A DNA stretch of 64,000 bases, taken from contig CATKHW010000008.1 in assembly GCA_949752795.1 (NCBI GenBank), positions 3,348,001 to 3,412,000 on the forward strand, in the 5' to 3' direction. The position numbers and the translations under genes are program-made. How positions within the stretch are numbered: the stretch's first letter is position 1; the number at the start of each line of letters is the position of its first letter. The notes beneath the pieces are model-generated. The model worked only from the letters and a program-made list of their open reading frames with translations, had not been told where the DNA came from and made no database searches. Source of the stretch: Hyperoodon ampullatus. Lineage: Eukaryota; Chordata; Mammalia; Artiodactyla; Ziphiidae. Below are positions 35,981 through 50,579 of the stretch, piece after piece.

Positions 35981-38900
35981 TCACAATGGTCCATGCCCTC
36001 GTCACACAAGGTTCTGTGACCTTTGTCACCACAATGCTCCATGCCCTTGTCATCTCAATTCTCCATGCCCACTGTCATCACAATAATCCATGAAACTTGT
36101 CAGACCAATGTTCCATGCCCCTCTCATCACATTGCTCCATGCCCTTGTCATCACAATGCTCCATGACCCCTGTCATCACAATGCTCCGTGAATCCAGTCA
36201 TCACAAAGATTCATGACCTTTCTCATCACAATGGTCCATGCCCTCGTCACACAAGTCTCTGTGATCTTTGTGACCACAATGCTCCATGAAATTTTCATCA
36301 AAATGCTCTGTGTCCCTTGTCATCACAGTGTTCCATGCCCTTGTCATCTCAGTGCTCCATGCCCACTGTCATCACAATAATCCATGAAACTTGTCAGACC
36401 AATGTTCCATGCCCCTGTCATCACATTGCTCCATGCCCTTGTCATCACAATGCTCCATGACCCCTGTCATCACAATGCTCCGTGACTTCAGTGATCACAA
36501 TGATTCATGACCATTCTCATCACAATGGTCCATGCCCTCGTCACACAAGGCTCTGTGATCTGTGTCACCACAACGCTCCATGAAATTTTCATCACAATGC
36601 TCTGTGTCCCTTGTCATCACAATGCTCCATGCCTTTGTCAGCGCAATGCTCTATGACACTTGTCATCAAAATGCTCCATGCGCTTGTCAGCACAATGCTC
36701 CATGACACATGTCATCACAATTTGCCATGCTCTTTTCAAAACAAGGCTCCACATCCTTTTCATCGCTATGCTCCATAAAACTTGTCATCACAATGCTCCA
36801 TGCACTTCTCATCAAAATGCTCTCTCACCACATATATCACAATGTTCCATCACTAGTCATCACAATACAAGCTCACTCCTGTCATCACAATGTTCCATGA
36901 CCACTATCATCACAGTGCTACATGCCCTTATCATCACAATGCTCCATGACCCCTGACATCACAATGTTCCATAAACCCTGTCATCAAAATATTCCATGAG
37001 CCTTTCATTCAAATTGCACAATGACCCTGTCATCACAATGCTCCCTGCCCTTCTCATCACAATGCACCATGCCCTTGTCATCAAAATGCCCCATGACATT
37101 TGTCATCACAAAGCTCCATGACCCTTGGTATCACAATGTTCCATGCCTTTGTCATCACAATGCTCCATTACACCTGTCATAACAATGCTCCATGACCCCT
37201 GCCATAACACTGTTCCACGGCCTTGTCATCACAAGGCTCCATGACCCTTTTCATCACAATGATCCAAGACCTCTGTAATCACAATTCTCCATGCCAATTT
37301 TCGTCTCAATGCTCCATGAACACTGTCATCACAGTGCACCATGCCCATCATCATAATGATTCATGCTATTGTCATCACAATGAAATCAAAATGCTCCATG
37401 TCCTCTGTCATCACAATGCTCAAAACCCTTCTGATCACAGTGTTCCATAACACTTGTCATCACATGCCCTATGACGCTCGTCATCACAATTATGCAAGGT
37501 CTTCTCATCACAATGCTCCATGACCTTTGTCACCACAATGCTCAATACACTTGGCATCACAATGCTCGCTGACACTTGTCATCAGTATGCTCCTTGAACA
37601 CTGTCATGACAAGGCTCCATGCCTTTTTCATCACAATGATCCATTCCCTTTTCATCACAATGCTCCAAGACCCCTGTTATCACAATGCTCCGTGCCTCCA
37701 GTCATCACAATGCTTCATGATATTTGTCATCACAATGGTCCATGACCTCGTCACCCAAAGCTCTGTGACCTTTGTCACCACAATGCTCCATGAAATTTTT
37801 TTCACAATGCTCTGTGACCCTTGTCATCACAAAGCTCCATGCCTTTGTCAGCACAATGCTCAATGACCCTTGTCATCACAATGCTTGATGCGCGTGTCAG
37901 CACAATCCTCCATAACCCATGTCATCACAATGCACCAAGCACTTGTCAACACAATGCTCCTCATCCTTGTCATCAAAATGCTCCATAAACCTTTTCATCA
38001 CAATGCTCCATGCACTTCTCCTCAAAATGCCGTCTCACCAGTGATATCACAATGTTCCATCACTAGTCATCACAATACTCCCCCACACTTATCATCACAA
38101 TTTTCCATGACCCCTGTAATCACAATTCTCCATGCCCTTGTCATCACAAAGCTCCATGACGCATGTCATCACAATGCTCCATGGCCTTCTCATCACAATG
38201 CTCCATGCCCTTGTCATCACATTGCTCCAACACACCTGTAATCACAATGCTCCAGGCCCTTGTCATCACAATGCTCCAACACCACTGTAATCACAATGCT
38301 CCTTGCCCCTTTTCATCTCAATGCTCCATGAACCCTGTCATCACAATGCACCGTGCCCATCACCATAATATTTCATGCTATTGTCATCACAATGAAATCA
38401 AAATGCTCAATGACCTCTGTCATCACAATGCAACAATCCCTTCTGATCACAATGTTCCATAACACTTGTCATCACAATGCCCCATGACGCTGGTCATCAC
38501 AATATCCATGGTCTTCTCATCACAATGCTCCATGATCTTTGTCATCACAATGCTCAATACACTTATCATCACTATGCTCCCTGACATTTGTCATCAGGAT
38601 GCTCCTTGAAGCCTGTCATGAAAAGGCTCCTGCATTTTTCATCAAAATGATCCATTCCATTTTCATCACAATGCTCCAAGAACCCTGTAATCACAATGCT
38701 CCATGTCCTTGTCATCAAAAAGCTCCATGACGCATGTCATCAGAATGCTCCATTGCCTTCTCATAGCAATGCTCCATGCCCTTGTAAACACATTGCTTCA
38801 AAACCCCTCTAATCACAATGCTCCATGCACCTTTTCATCAGAATGCTCCATGCCCTTGTCATCACAATGCTCCATGACCCTTGTCATCACAATGTTCCAA

Positions 38901-40779
38901 GCCCTTGTCATCAAAATGCTCCATTACCTTTGTCATCACAATCCTCCATGACACTTGTTATCACAATGCTCCATGCCATTGTCATCACAATGGACAATGA
39001 CATATGTCATCACAATGCTCCCTGACACCTGTCTTCACAATACTCCATGACCTTGTCATCACAATGTTCCATGCCCTTGTCATCACAATGCGCCATTCCC
39101 ACTCTCATCACAATAATCCATAAAACATGGCAGACCAATGTTCCATGCCCCTGTCATCACAATGCTCCATGCCCTTGTCATCACAATGCTCCATGAACCC
39201 TGTCATCACAATGCTCCGAGACTCCAGTCGTCACAATGCTTCATGACCTTTGTCCTCACAATGGTCCATGCCGTCGACACACAAGGCTCTGTGACCTTTG
39301 TCACCACAATGCTCCATGCCCTTGTCATCTCAAAGCTCCATGCCCACGGTCATCACAATAATCCATGAAACATATCAGACCAATGTTCCATGACCCTGTC
39401 ATCACATTGCTCCATGCCCTTGTCATCACAATGCTCCATGACCCCTGTCATCACAATGCTCCGTGACTCCAGTGATCACAATGATTCATGACCTTTCTCA
39501 TCACAATGGCCCATGCCCTCGTCACACAAGTCTCTGTGATCTTTGTCACCAGAACGCTCCATGAAATTTTCATCACAATGGTCTGTGTCCCTTGTCATCA
39601 CAGTGCTCCATTCCCTAGTCATCTCAATGCTCCATGCCCACTGTCATCACAATAATCCATGAAACTTGTCAGACCAATGTTCCATGCCCCTGTCATCACA
39701 TTGCTCCATGACCTTGTCATCACAGTGCTCCAGTACCTCTGTCATCACAATGCTCCGTGACTCCAGTGATCACAATGATTCATGACCTTTCCAATCAAAA
39801 TGGTCCATGCCCTCGTCACACAAGGCTCTGTGAACTTTGTCACCACAACGCTCCATGAAATTTTCATCACAATGCTCTGTGTCCCTTGTCATCACAATGC
39901 TCCATTACCTTTGTCACCACAATGCTCAATACACTTGGCATCAAAATGCTCCCTGACACTTGTTATCAGTATGCTCCTTGAACACTGTCATGACAAGGCT
40001 CCATGCCTTTTTCATCACAATGATCCATTCCCTCTTCATCACAATGCTCAAAGACCCCTGTTATCACAATGCTCTGAGACTCCAGTCATCACAATGCTTC
40101 ATGACATTTATCATCACAATGGTCCATGACCTCGTCACACAAAGCTCTGTGACCTTTGTCACCACAATGCTCCATGAAATTTTTATCACAATGCTCTGTG
40201 ACCCTTGTCATCACAAAGCTCCATGCCTTTGTCAGCACAATGCTCCATAACCCTTGTCATCACAAAGCTCCATAACCCATGTCATCACAATGCACCATGC
40301 ACTTGTCATCACAATGCTCCACATCCTTGTCATCAAAATGCTCCACATCCTTGTCATCAAAATGCTCCATAAACCTTGTCATCACAATGCTCCATGCACT
40401 TCTCCTCAAAATGCCTTCTCTCCACTGATATCACAATGGTCCATCACTAGTCATCACAATACTCCCTCACCCCTGTCATCACAATATTCCATGACCCCTG
40501 TAAACACAATTCTCCATGTCCTTGTCATCACAAAGCTCCATGACTCATGTCATCGGAATGCTCCATGGCTTTCTCATCACAATGCACCACGCCTTTGTCA
40601 TCAAAATGCCTCATGACATTTGTCATCACAAATCTCCATGACCCTTGGCATCACAATGCTCAATGAAATCTGTCCTCCCATTGCTCCATGCCCTTGTCAT
40701 CACAATGCTCCATTACACCTGTTATAACTGTGCTCCATGACACCTGCTATCACAATTTTCCACGGCCTTGGCATCACAA

Positions 40780-42540
40780 GGCTACATGTCCCTTGTCATC
40801 ACAATGCTCCAAGACCTCTGTAATCACAATTCTCCATGACACTTTTTATCTCAATGCTCCATGAACACTGTCATCACAATGCACAATGTCCATCATCATA
40901 ATGATTCATGCTATTGTCATCACAATGAAATCAAAATGCTCCATGTCCTCTGTCATCACAATGCTCCAAACCCTTCTGATCACAATGTTCCATGACACTC
41001 GTCATCACAATTATGCAAGGTCTTCTCATCACAATGCTCCAAGACCTTTGTCACCACAATGCTCAATACACTTGGCATCACCATGCTCGCTGACACTTGT
41101 CATCAGTATGCTCCTTGAACACTGTCATGACAAGACTCCATGCCTTTTTCATCACAGTGATCCATTCACTTTTCATCACAATGCTCCAAGACCACTGTTA
41201 TCACAATGCTCCGTGATTCCAGTCATCACAATGCTTCATGACATTTGTCATCACAATGGTCCATGACCTCGTCACACAAACATCTGTGACCTTTGTCACC
41301 ACAGTGCTCCATGATATTTTTATCACAATGCAATGTGACCCTTGTCATCACAAAGCTCCATGCCTTTGTCAGCACAATGCTCCATGACTCTTGTCATCAC
41401 AATGCTCGATGCGCGTGTCAGCACAATGCTCCATAACCGATGTCATCACAATGCACCATGCACTTGTCATCACAATGCTCCACATCCTTGTCATCAAAAT
41501 GCTCCATAAACCTTGTCATCACAATGCTCCATGCACTTTTCCTCAAAATGCCTTCTCACCACAGATATCACAATGTTCCATCACTAGTCATCACAATACT
41601 CCCTCACCCTTGTCATCACAATATTCCATGACCCCTGTAATCACAATTCTCCATGCACTTGTCATTAAAAAGCTCCATGACGCATGTCATCAGAATGCTA
41701 TATGGCCTTCTCATCACAATGCTCCATGCCCTTGTCATCACAATGCTCCAACATCCCTGTAATCACAATGCTCCATGCCCCTTTTCATCTCAATGCTCCA
41801 TGAACCCTGTCATCACAATGCACCGTGCCCATCACCATAATATTTCATGCTATTGTCATCACAATGAAATCAAAATGCTCAATGACCTCTGTCATCACAA
41901 TGCACCAAACACTTCTGATCACAATGTTCCATAACACTTGTCATCACAATGCCCCATGATGCTGGTCATCACAATTATCCATGGTTTTCTCATCACAGTG
42001 CTCCATGATCTTTGTCATCACAATGCTCAATACACTTATCATCACAATGCTCCCTGACAGTTGTCATCAATATGCTCCTTGACCCCTGTCCTGACAAGGC
42101 TCCATGGATTTTTCATCACAATGATCCATTCCCTTTTCATCACAATGCTCCAAGTCCCCTGTAATCACAATGCTCCATGTCCTTGTCATTAGAAAGCTCC
42201 ATGACGCATGTCATCAGAATGCTCCATTGCCTTCTCATCACAATGCTCCATGACCTTTTAATCACATTGCTTCAAAACCCCTGTAATCTCAATGCTCCAT
42301 GCAAGTTTTCCTCAGAATGCTCCATGCCCTTGTCATCACAATGTTCCATGACCCTTGTCATAGCAATGTTCCAAGCCCTTGTCATCAAAATGCTCCATTA
42401 CCCTTGTCATCGCAATCCTCCATGACACTTGGTATCACATTGCTCCATGCCATTGTCATCACAATGGACAATGACATATGTCATCACAATGCTCCCTGAC
42501 ACATGTCTTCACAATACTCCATGACCTTGTCATCACAATG
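40780..42540. repeat. Higher-order repeat of 2,786 bp, copy 1
   Basis: It corresponds to 43566-45326 at a constant offset of 2,786 (41266/44052, 41391/44177, 42177/44963). Both copies share a private shortening near 41000/43780, where TTCCATGACACTCGTCATC replaces a longer text found in other copies. Confidence 0.85.
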
Positions 42541-43565
42541 TTTCATGCCCTTGTCATCACAATGCGCTATTCACACTGTCATCACAATAATCCATGAAAC
42601 ATGTCAGACCAATGTTCCATGCCCCTCTCATATTAATGCTCCATGCCATTGTCATCACAATGCTCCATTACCCCTCTCATCACAGTGCTCCGTGACTCCT
42701 GTCATTGCAATGATTCATGACCATTCTCATCACAATGGTCCATGCCCTCGTCACACAAGGCTCTGTGATCTTTGTCACCACCATGCTCCATGAAATTTAC
42801 ATCACAATGCTCTGTGTCCCTTGTCATCACCAAGCTCCATGCCTTTGTCAGCACAATGCTCCATGACACTTGTCATCGAAATGCTCCATGCGCTTGTCAG
42901 CACAATGTTCCATGACACATGTCACCACAATGTGCCATGCTCTTTTCATCACAGTGTTCCACATCCTTTTCATCGCTATGCTCCATAAAACTTGTCATCA
43001 CAATGCTCTTTGCACTTCTCATCAAAATGCTCTCTCACTACATATATCACAATGTTCCATCACTAGTCATCACAATACTCGTTCACCGCTGTCATCACAA
43101 TGTTCCATGACCACTGTCATCACAGTGCTACATGCCCTTATCATCACAATGCTCCATGACCCCTGACATCACAATGTTCCATAACCCCTGTCACAAAATG
43201 CTCCATGACCCATTTCATCACAATGCTTCATGACCCCTGATATCAAAATGTCCCATAACACCTGTCATCAAAATAAGCCATGACCCTTTTATTCAAATTG
43301 CTCCATGACCCTGTCATCACAATGCTACCTGCCCTTCTCACCACAATGCGCCACACCCTTGTAATCAAAATGCCCCATGATATTTGTCATCACAAAGCTA
43401 TGACATTTGGCATCACAATGCTCCATGCCATTGTCATCACAGTGCTCAATGAAATCTCAAATCACATTGCTCCATGCCATTTTCATCACAGTGCTCCCTT
43501 ACACCTGTCATAACAATGCTCCATGACCCCTGCCATCACAATGTTCCACGGCCTTGTCATCACAA

Positions 43566-45326
43566 GGCTCCATGACCCTTGTCATCACAATGCTCCAAGA
43601 CCTCTGTAATCACAATTCTCCATGCACCTTTTCATCTCAATGCTCCATGTACACTGTCATCACAATGCACCATGCCCATCATCATAATGATTCATGCTAT
43701 TGTCATCACAATGAAATCAAAATGCTCCATGTCCTCTGTCATCACAATGCTCCAAACCCTTCTGATCACAATGTTCCATGACACTCGTCATCACAATTAT
43801 GCAAGGTCTTCTCATCACAATGCTCCATGACCTTTGTCACCACAATGCTCAATACAATTGGCATCACAATGCTCGCTGACACTTGTCATCAGTATGCTCC
43901 TTCAACACTGTCATGACAAGACTCCATGCCTTTTTCATCACAGTGATCCATTCACTTTTCATCACAATGCTCCAAGACCCCTGTTATCACAATGCTCCGT
44001 GACTCCAGTCATCACAATGCTTCATGACATTTGTCATCACAATGGTCCATGACCTCGTCACACAAACATCTGTGACCCTTGTCAACACAATGCTCCATGA
44101 TATTTTTATCACAATGCTCTGTGACCCTTGTCATCACAAAGCTCCATGCCTTTGTCAGCACAATGCTCCATGACTCTTGTCATCACAATGCTCGATGCGC
44201 GTTTCAGCACAATGCTCCATAATCGATGTCATCACAATGCACCATGCACTTGTCATCACAATGCTCCACATCCTTGTCATCAAAATGCTCCATAAACCTT
44301 GTCATCACAATGCTCCATGCACTTCTCCTAAAAATGCTTTCTCACCACTGATATCACAATGTTCCATCACTAGTCATCACAATACTCCCTCACCCCTGTC
44401 ATCACAATATTCCATGACCACTGTAATCACAATTCTCCATGCCCTTGTCATCAAAAAGCTCCATGACGCATGTCATCAGAATGCTATATGGCCTTCTCAT
44501 CACAACGCTCCATGCACTTGTCATCACAATGCTCCAACATCCCTGTAATCACAATGCTCCATGACCCTTTTCATCTCAATGCTCCATGAACCCTGTCATC
44601 ACAATGCACCGTGCCCATCACCATAATATTTCATGCGATTGTCATCACAATGAAATCAAAATGCTCAATGACCTCTGTCATCACAATGCACCAAACCCTT
44701 CTGATCACAATGTTCCATAACACTTGTCATCACAATGCCCCATGATGCTGGTCATCACAATTATAAATGGTTTTCTCATCACAATGCTCCATGATCTTTG
44801 TCATCACAATGCTCAATACACTTATCATCACAAAGCTCTCTGACAGTTGTCATCAATATGCTCCTTGACCCCTGTCATGACAAGGCTCCATGGATTTTTC
44901 ATCACAATGATACATTCCCTTTTCATCACAAGGCTCCAAGTCCCCTGTAATCACAATGCTCCATGTCCTTGTCATCACAAAGCTCCATGACGCATGTCAT
45001 CAGAATGCTCCATTGCCTTCTCATCACAATGCTCCATGACCTTTTAATCACATTGCTTCAAAACCCCTGTAATCTCAATGCTCCATGCAACTTTTCCTCA
45101 GAATGCTCCATGCCCTTGTCATCACAATGTTCCATGACCCTTGTCATAGCAATGTTCCAAGCCCTTGTCATCAAAATGCTCCCTTACCTTTGTCATCGCA
45201 ATCTCCATGACACTTGGTATCACAATGCTCCATGCCATTGTCATCACAATGGACAATGACATATGTCATCACAATGCTCCCTGACACCTGTCTTCACAAT
45301 ACTCCATGACCTTGTCATCACAATGT
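43566..45326. repeat. Higher-order repeat of 2,786 bp, copy 2
   Basis: It is the partner of 40780-42540 with the same monomer order. It diverges near 45340, where the downstream text switches to the CATCACTAG marker block. Confidence 0.85.
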
Positions 45327-48300
45327 TCCATGCCCTTGTCATCACAATGTGCCATGCTCTTTTCATCACAGTGTTCCACATCCTTTTCATCGCTATGCTC
45401 CATAAAACTTGTCATCACAATGCTCCATGCACTTCTCATCAAAATGCTCTCTCACCACATATATCACAATGTTCCATCACTAGTCATCACAATACTCGTT
45501 CACCCCTGTCATCACAATGTTCCATGACCACTGTCATCACAATGCACCATGCCCATCATCATAATGATTCATGCTATTGTCATCAAAATGAAATCAAATT
45601 GCTCCATGTCCTCTGTCATCACAATGCTCCAAACCCTTCTGATCACAATGTTCCATAACACATGTGATCACATGCCCCATGACGCTCATCATCACAATTA
45701 TGCAAGGTCTTCTCATCACAATAGTCCATGACCTTTGTCACCACAATGCTCAAACACTTGGTATCACAATGCTCGCTGACACTTGTCATCAGTATGCTCC
45801 TTGAACACTGTCATGACGAGGCTCCATGCCTTTTTCATCACAATGATCCATTCCCTTTTCATCACAATGCTCCAAGACCCCTGTTACCACAAAGCTCCGT
45901 GACTACAGTCATCACAATGCTTCATGATATTTGTCCTCACAAAGGTCCATGACGTCGTCACACAAAGCTCTGTGACCTTGGTCACCACAATGCTCCATGA
46001 AATTTTTATTACAATGCTCTGTGACCCTTGTCATCAAAAAGCTCCATGCCTTTGTCATCACAATGCTCCATAACCCATGTCATCACAATGCACCATGCAC
46101 TTGTCATCACAATGCTCCACATCCTTGTCATCAAATGCTCCATAAACCTTGTCATCACAATGCTCCATGCACTTCTCCTCAAAATGCCTTCTCACTACTG
46201 ATATCACAATGTTCTATCACAATACTCCCACACCCCTGTCATCACAATATTCCATGACACCTGTAATCACAATTCTCCATGCCCTTGTCATCACAAAGCT
46301 CCATGACGCATGACATCAGAATGCTCCATGCCCCTTTTCATCTCAATGCTCCATGAACCCTGTCATCACAATTCACCGTGCCCATCACCATAATATTTCA
46401 TGCTATTGTCATCACAGTGAAATCAAAATGCTCAATGACCTCTGTCATCACAATGCAACAAACCCTTCTGATCACAATGTTCCATAACACTTGTCAACAC
46501 AATGCCCCATGATGCTGGTCATCACAATTATCCATGGTCTTCTCATCACAATGCTCCATGATCTTTTTCATCACAATGCTCAATACACATATCATCACAA
46601 TGCTCCCTGACAGTTGTCATCAGTATGCTCCTTGAACCCTGTCATGACATGGCTCCATGCATTTTTCATCACAATGATCCATTCCCTTTTCATCACAATG
46701 CTCCAAGACCCCTGTTATCACAATGCTCTGTGACTCCAGTCATCACAATGCTTCATGACACTTGTCATCACAATGGTCCATGACCTCGTCACACAAAGCT
46801 CTGTGACCTTTGTCACCACAATGCTCCATGAAATTTTTATCTCAATGCTCTGTGACCCTTGTCGTCACAAAGCTCCATGCCTTTGTCAGCACAATGCTCC
46901 ATGACCCTTTTCATCACAATGCTCGATGCATGTGTCAGTACAATGCTCCATAACCCATGTCATAACAGTGCACCATGAACTTGTCATCACAATGCTCCAC
47001 ATCCTTGTCATCAAAATGCTCCATAAACATTGTCATCACAATGCTCCATGCACTTCTCCACAAAATGCCTTCTCACCACTGATATCACAATGTTCCATCA
47101 CTAGTAATCACAGTATTCTCTCAACCCTGTCATCACAATATTCCATGACCCCTGTAATCACAATTCTCCATGCCCTTGTCATCACAAAGCTCCATGACGC
47201 TGGTCAACATAATTATCCATGGTCTTCTCATCACAATGCTCCATGATCTTTGTCATCACAATGCTCAATACATTTATCATCACAATGCTCCCTGACAGTT
47301 GTCATCAGTATGCTCCTTGAACACTGTCATGACAAGGCTCCATGCATTTTTCATCACAATGATCCATTCCCTTTTCATCACAATGCTCCAAGACCCCTGT
47401 AATCACAATGCTCCATGTCCTTGTCATCACAAAGCTCCATGACGCATGTCATCAGAATGCTGCATTGCCTTCTCATCACAATGCTCCATGCCCTTGTAAT
47501 CTCATTGCTTCAAAACCCTTGTAATCTCAAAGATCCATGCAGGTTTTCATCAGAATGCTCCATGCCCTTGTCATCACAATGCTCCATGACCCTTTTCATC
47601 GCAATGATCCAAGCCCTTGTCATCAAAATGCTCCATTACCTTTGTCATCACAATCCTCCATGACACTTGGTATCACAATGCTCCATGCCATTGTCATCAC
47701 AATGGACAATGACATATGACATCACAATGCTCCCTCACACCTGTCTTCACAGTACTCCATGACCTTGTCATCACAATGTTCCATGCCCTTGTCATCACAG
47801 TGTGCCATGCCCACTGTCATCACAATAATCCATGAAATATGTCAGACCAATGTTCCATGCCCCTGTCATCAAAATGCTCCATGCCCTTGTCATCACAATG
47901 CTCCATGAGCCCTGTCATCACAATGCTCCTTGACTCCAGTCATCACAATGCTTCATGACCATTGTCCTCACAATGGTCCATGCACTCGTCACAAAAGGCT
48001 CTGTGACCTTTGTCACCACAATGCTCCATGCCCTTGTCATCTCAATGCTCCATGACCTTTGTCATCACAAAGGTCCATGACCCTTGGCATCACAATGCTC
48101 CATTCCATTTTCATCACAATGCTCCATGAACCCTCTCATCACCTTGCTCCATGAACTTGTCATCCAAATCTCCATGACGCTTTTAATCACAATGCTCGAT
48201 GCCCTTCTCATCACAATGATCCTTGCCCTTGTCATTACAATCCTGCATGATCGAGGTATCACAGTGTTCCGTGCCCTTGTAATCACAATGCTCCATGCCC

Positions 48301-50579
48301 ATACTCATCACAAAAATCCATGAAAATTTTCAGACCAATTCCCCATTCCCTTGTCATCACAAGCCTCGATGACACTTGGTATCAAAATGCTCCAAGAACA
48401 CTGTAATCACAATGCTCCATGCCCTTAACATCACAAAGCTCCATGACGCATGTCATCAGAAAGTTCCATGGCCTTCTCATCAAAATGGTCCATTCCCGTG
48501 TAATCACAATGTTCCAACACCACTGTAATTACAATGCTCCATGCTCATTTTCATCTCAATGCTCCATGAACCCTGTCATCACAATGAACCGTGCCCATCA
48601 CCATAATATTTCATGCTATTGTCATCACAATAAAATCAAAATGCTCATTGACCACTGTCATCAAAATGCACCAAACCCTTCTGATCAAAATGTTCCATAA
48701 CACTTCTCATAACAATGCCCCATGACGCTGGTCATCACAATGATCCATGCCCTTTTCATCACAATGCTCCAAGAACCCTGTAATCACAATGCTCCATGTG
48801 CTTGTCATCACAAAGCTCCATGACACATGTCATCAGAATGCTCCATTGCCTTCTCATCACAATGCTCCATCACTAGTCATCACAATACTCCCTCACCCCT
48901 GTCATCACAATATTCCATGACCACTGTAATCACAATTCTCCATGCCCTTGTCATCACAAAGCTCCATGACGCATGTCATCAGAATGCTCCATGGCCTTCT
49001 CATCACAATGCTCCATGCCCTTGTCATCACAATGCTCCACACGCCTGTAATCACAATGCTCCATGCCCCTTTTCATCTCAATGCTCCATGAACCCTGTCA
49101 TCACAATGCACCGTGCCCATCACCATAATATTTCATGCTATTGTCATCACAGTAAAATCAAAATGCTCAATGACCTCTGTCATCACAATGCACCAAACCC
49201 TTCTGATCACAATGTTCCATAACACTTGTCATCACAATGCCCCATGACTCTGTTCTTAACATTTATCCATGACCTTCTCATCACAATGCTCCATGATCTT
49301 TGTCATCACAATGCTCAATACACTTATCATCACAATGCTCCGTGACAGTTGTCATCAGTATGCTCCTTGAAACCTGTCACGACAAGGCTCCATTCATTTT
49401 TCATCACCATGATCCATTCCCTTTTCATCACAATGCTCCAAATCCCCTGTAATCACAATGCACCATGTCCTTGTCATCACAAAGCTCCATGATGCATGTC
49501 ATCATAATGCTGCATTGCCTTCTCATCACAATGCTAAATGCCCTTGTAATCACATTGCTTCAAAACCCCTGTAATCTGAATGCTCCATGCACCTTTTCAT
49601 CAGAATGCTCCATGCCCTTTTCATCACAATGTTCCATGACCCTTGTCATCGCAATGTTCCAAGCCCTTGTCATCAAAATGCTCCATTACATTTGTCATCA
49701 CAATCCTCCATGACACTTGGTATCACAATGCTCTATGCCATTGTCATCACAATGGACAATGACATATGTCATCACAATGCACCCTGACAAATGTCTTCAC
49801 AATACTCCATGACCTTGTCATCACAATGTTCCATGTCCTTGTCATCACAATGCACCATGCCCACTGTCATCACAATAATCCATGAAACATGTCAGACCAA
49901 TGTTCCATGGCCCTGTCATCACAATGCTCCATGCCCTTGTCATCACAATGCTCCATGACCCCTGTCATCACAATGCTCCGTGACTCCAGTCATCACAATG
50001 CGTCATGACATTTGTCCTCACAATGGTCCATGCCCTCTTCACAAAAGGCTCTGTGACCTTTGTCACCACAATGCTCCATGCCCTTGTCATCTCAATGCTC
50101 CATGACCACTGTCATCACAATAATCCATGAAACTTTTCAGACAAATGTTCCATGACACTGTCATCATATTGCTCCATGCCCTTATCCTCACAATGCTCCA
50201 TGACCCCTGTCATCACAGTGCTCCGTGACTCCAGTCATCACAATGATTCATGACCTTTCTCATCACAGTGGTCCATGCCCTCGTCAGACAAGGCTCTGTG
50301 ATCTTTGTCACCATAATGCTCCATGAAATTTTCATCACAATGCTCTGTGTCCCTTGTCATCACAATGCTCCATGCCTTTGTCAGTACAATGCTCCATGAC
50401 GGTTGTCATCACAAGGCTCGATACTGTTCTCATCACAATGCTCCATGCCCTTGTCATTACAATACTGCATGACACATGTACCACAGTGTTCCGTGCCCTA
50501 GTCATCACAATGCTCCATGCCCTTTTCATCACAATGCTCCAAGACCCCTGTAATCACAATGCACCATGCCCCTTTTCAT

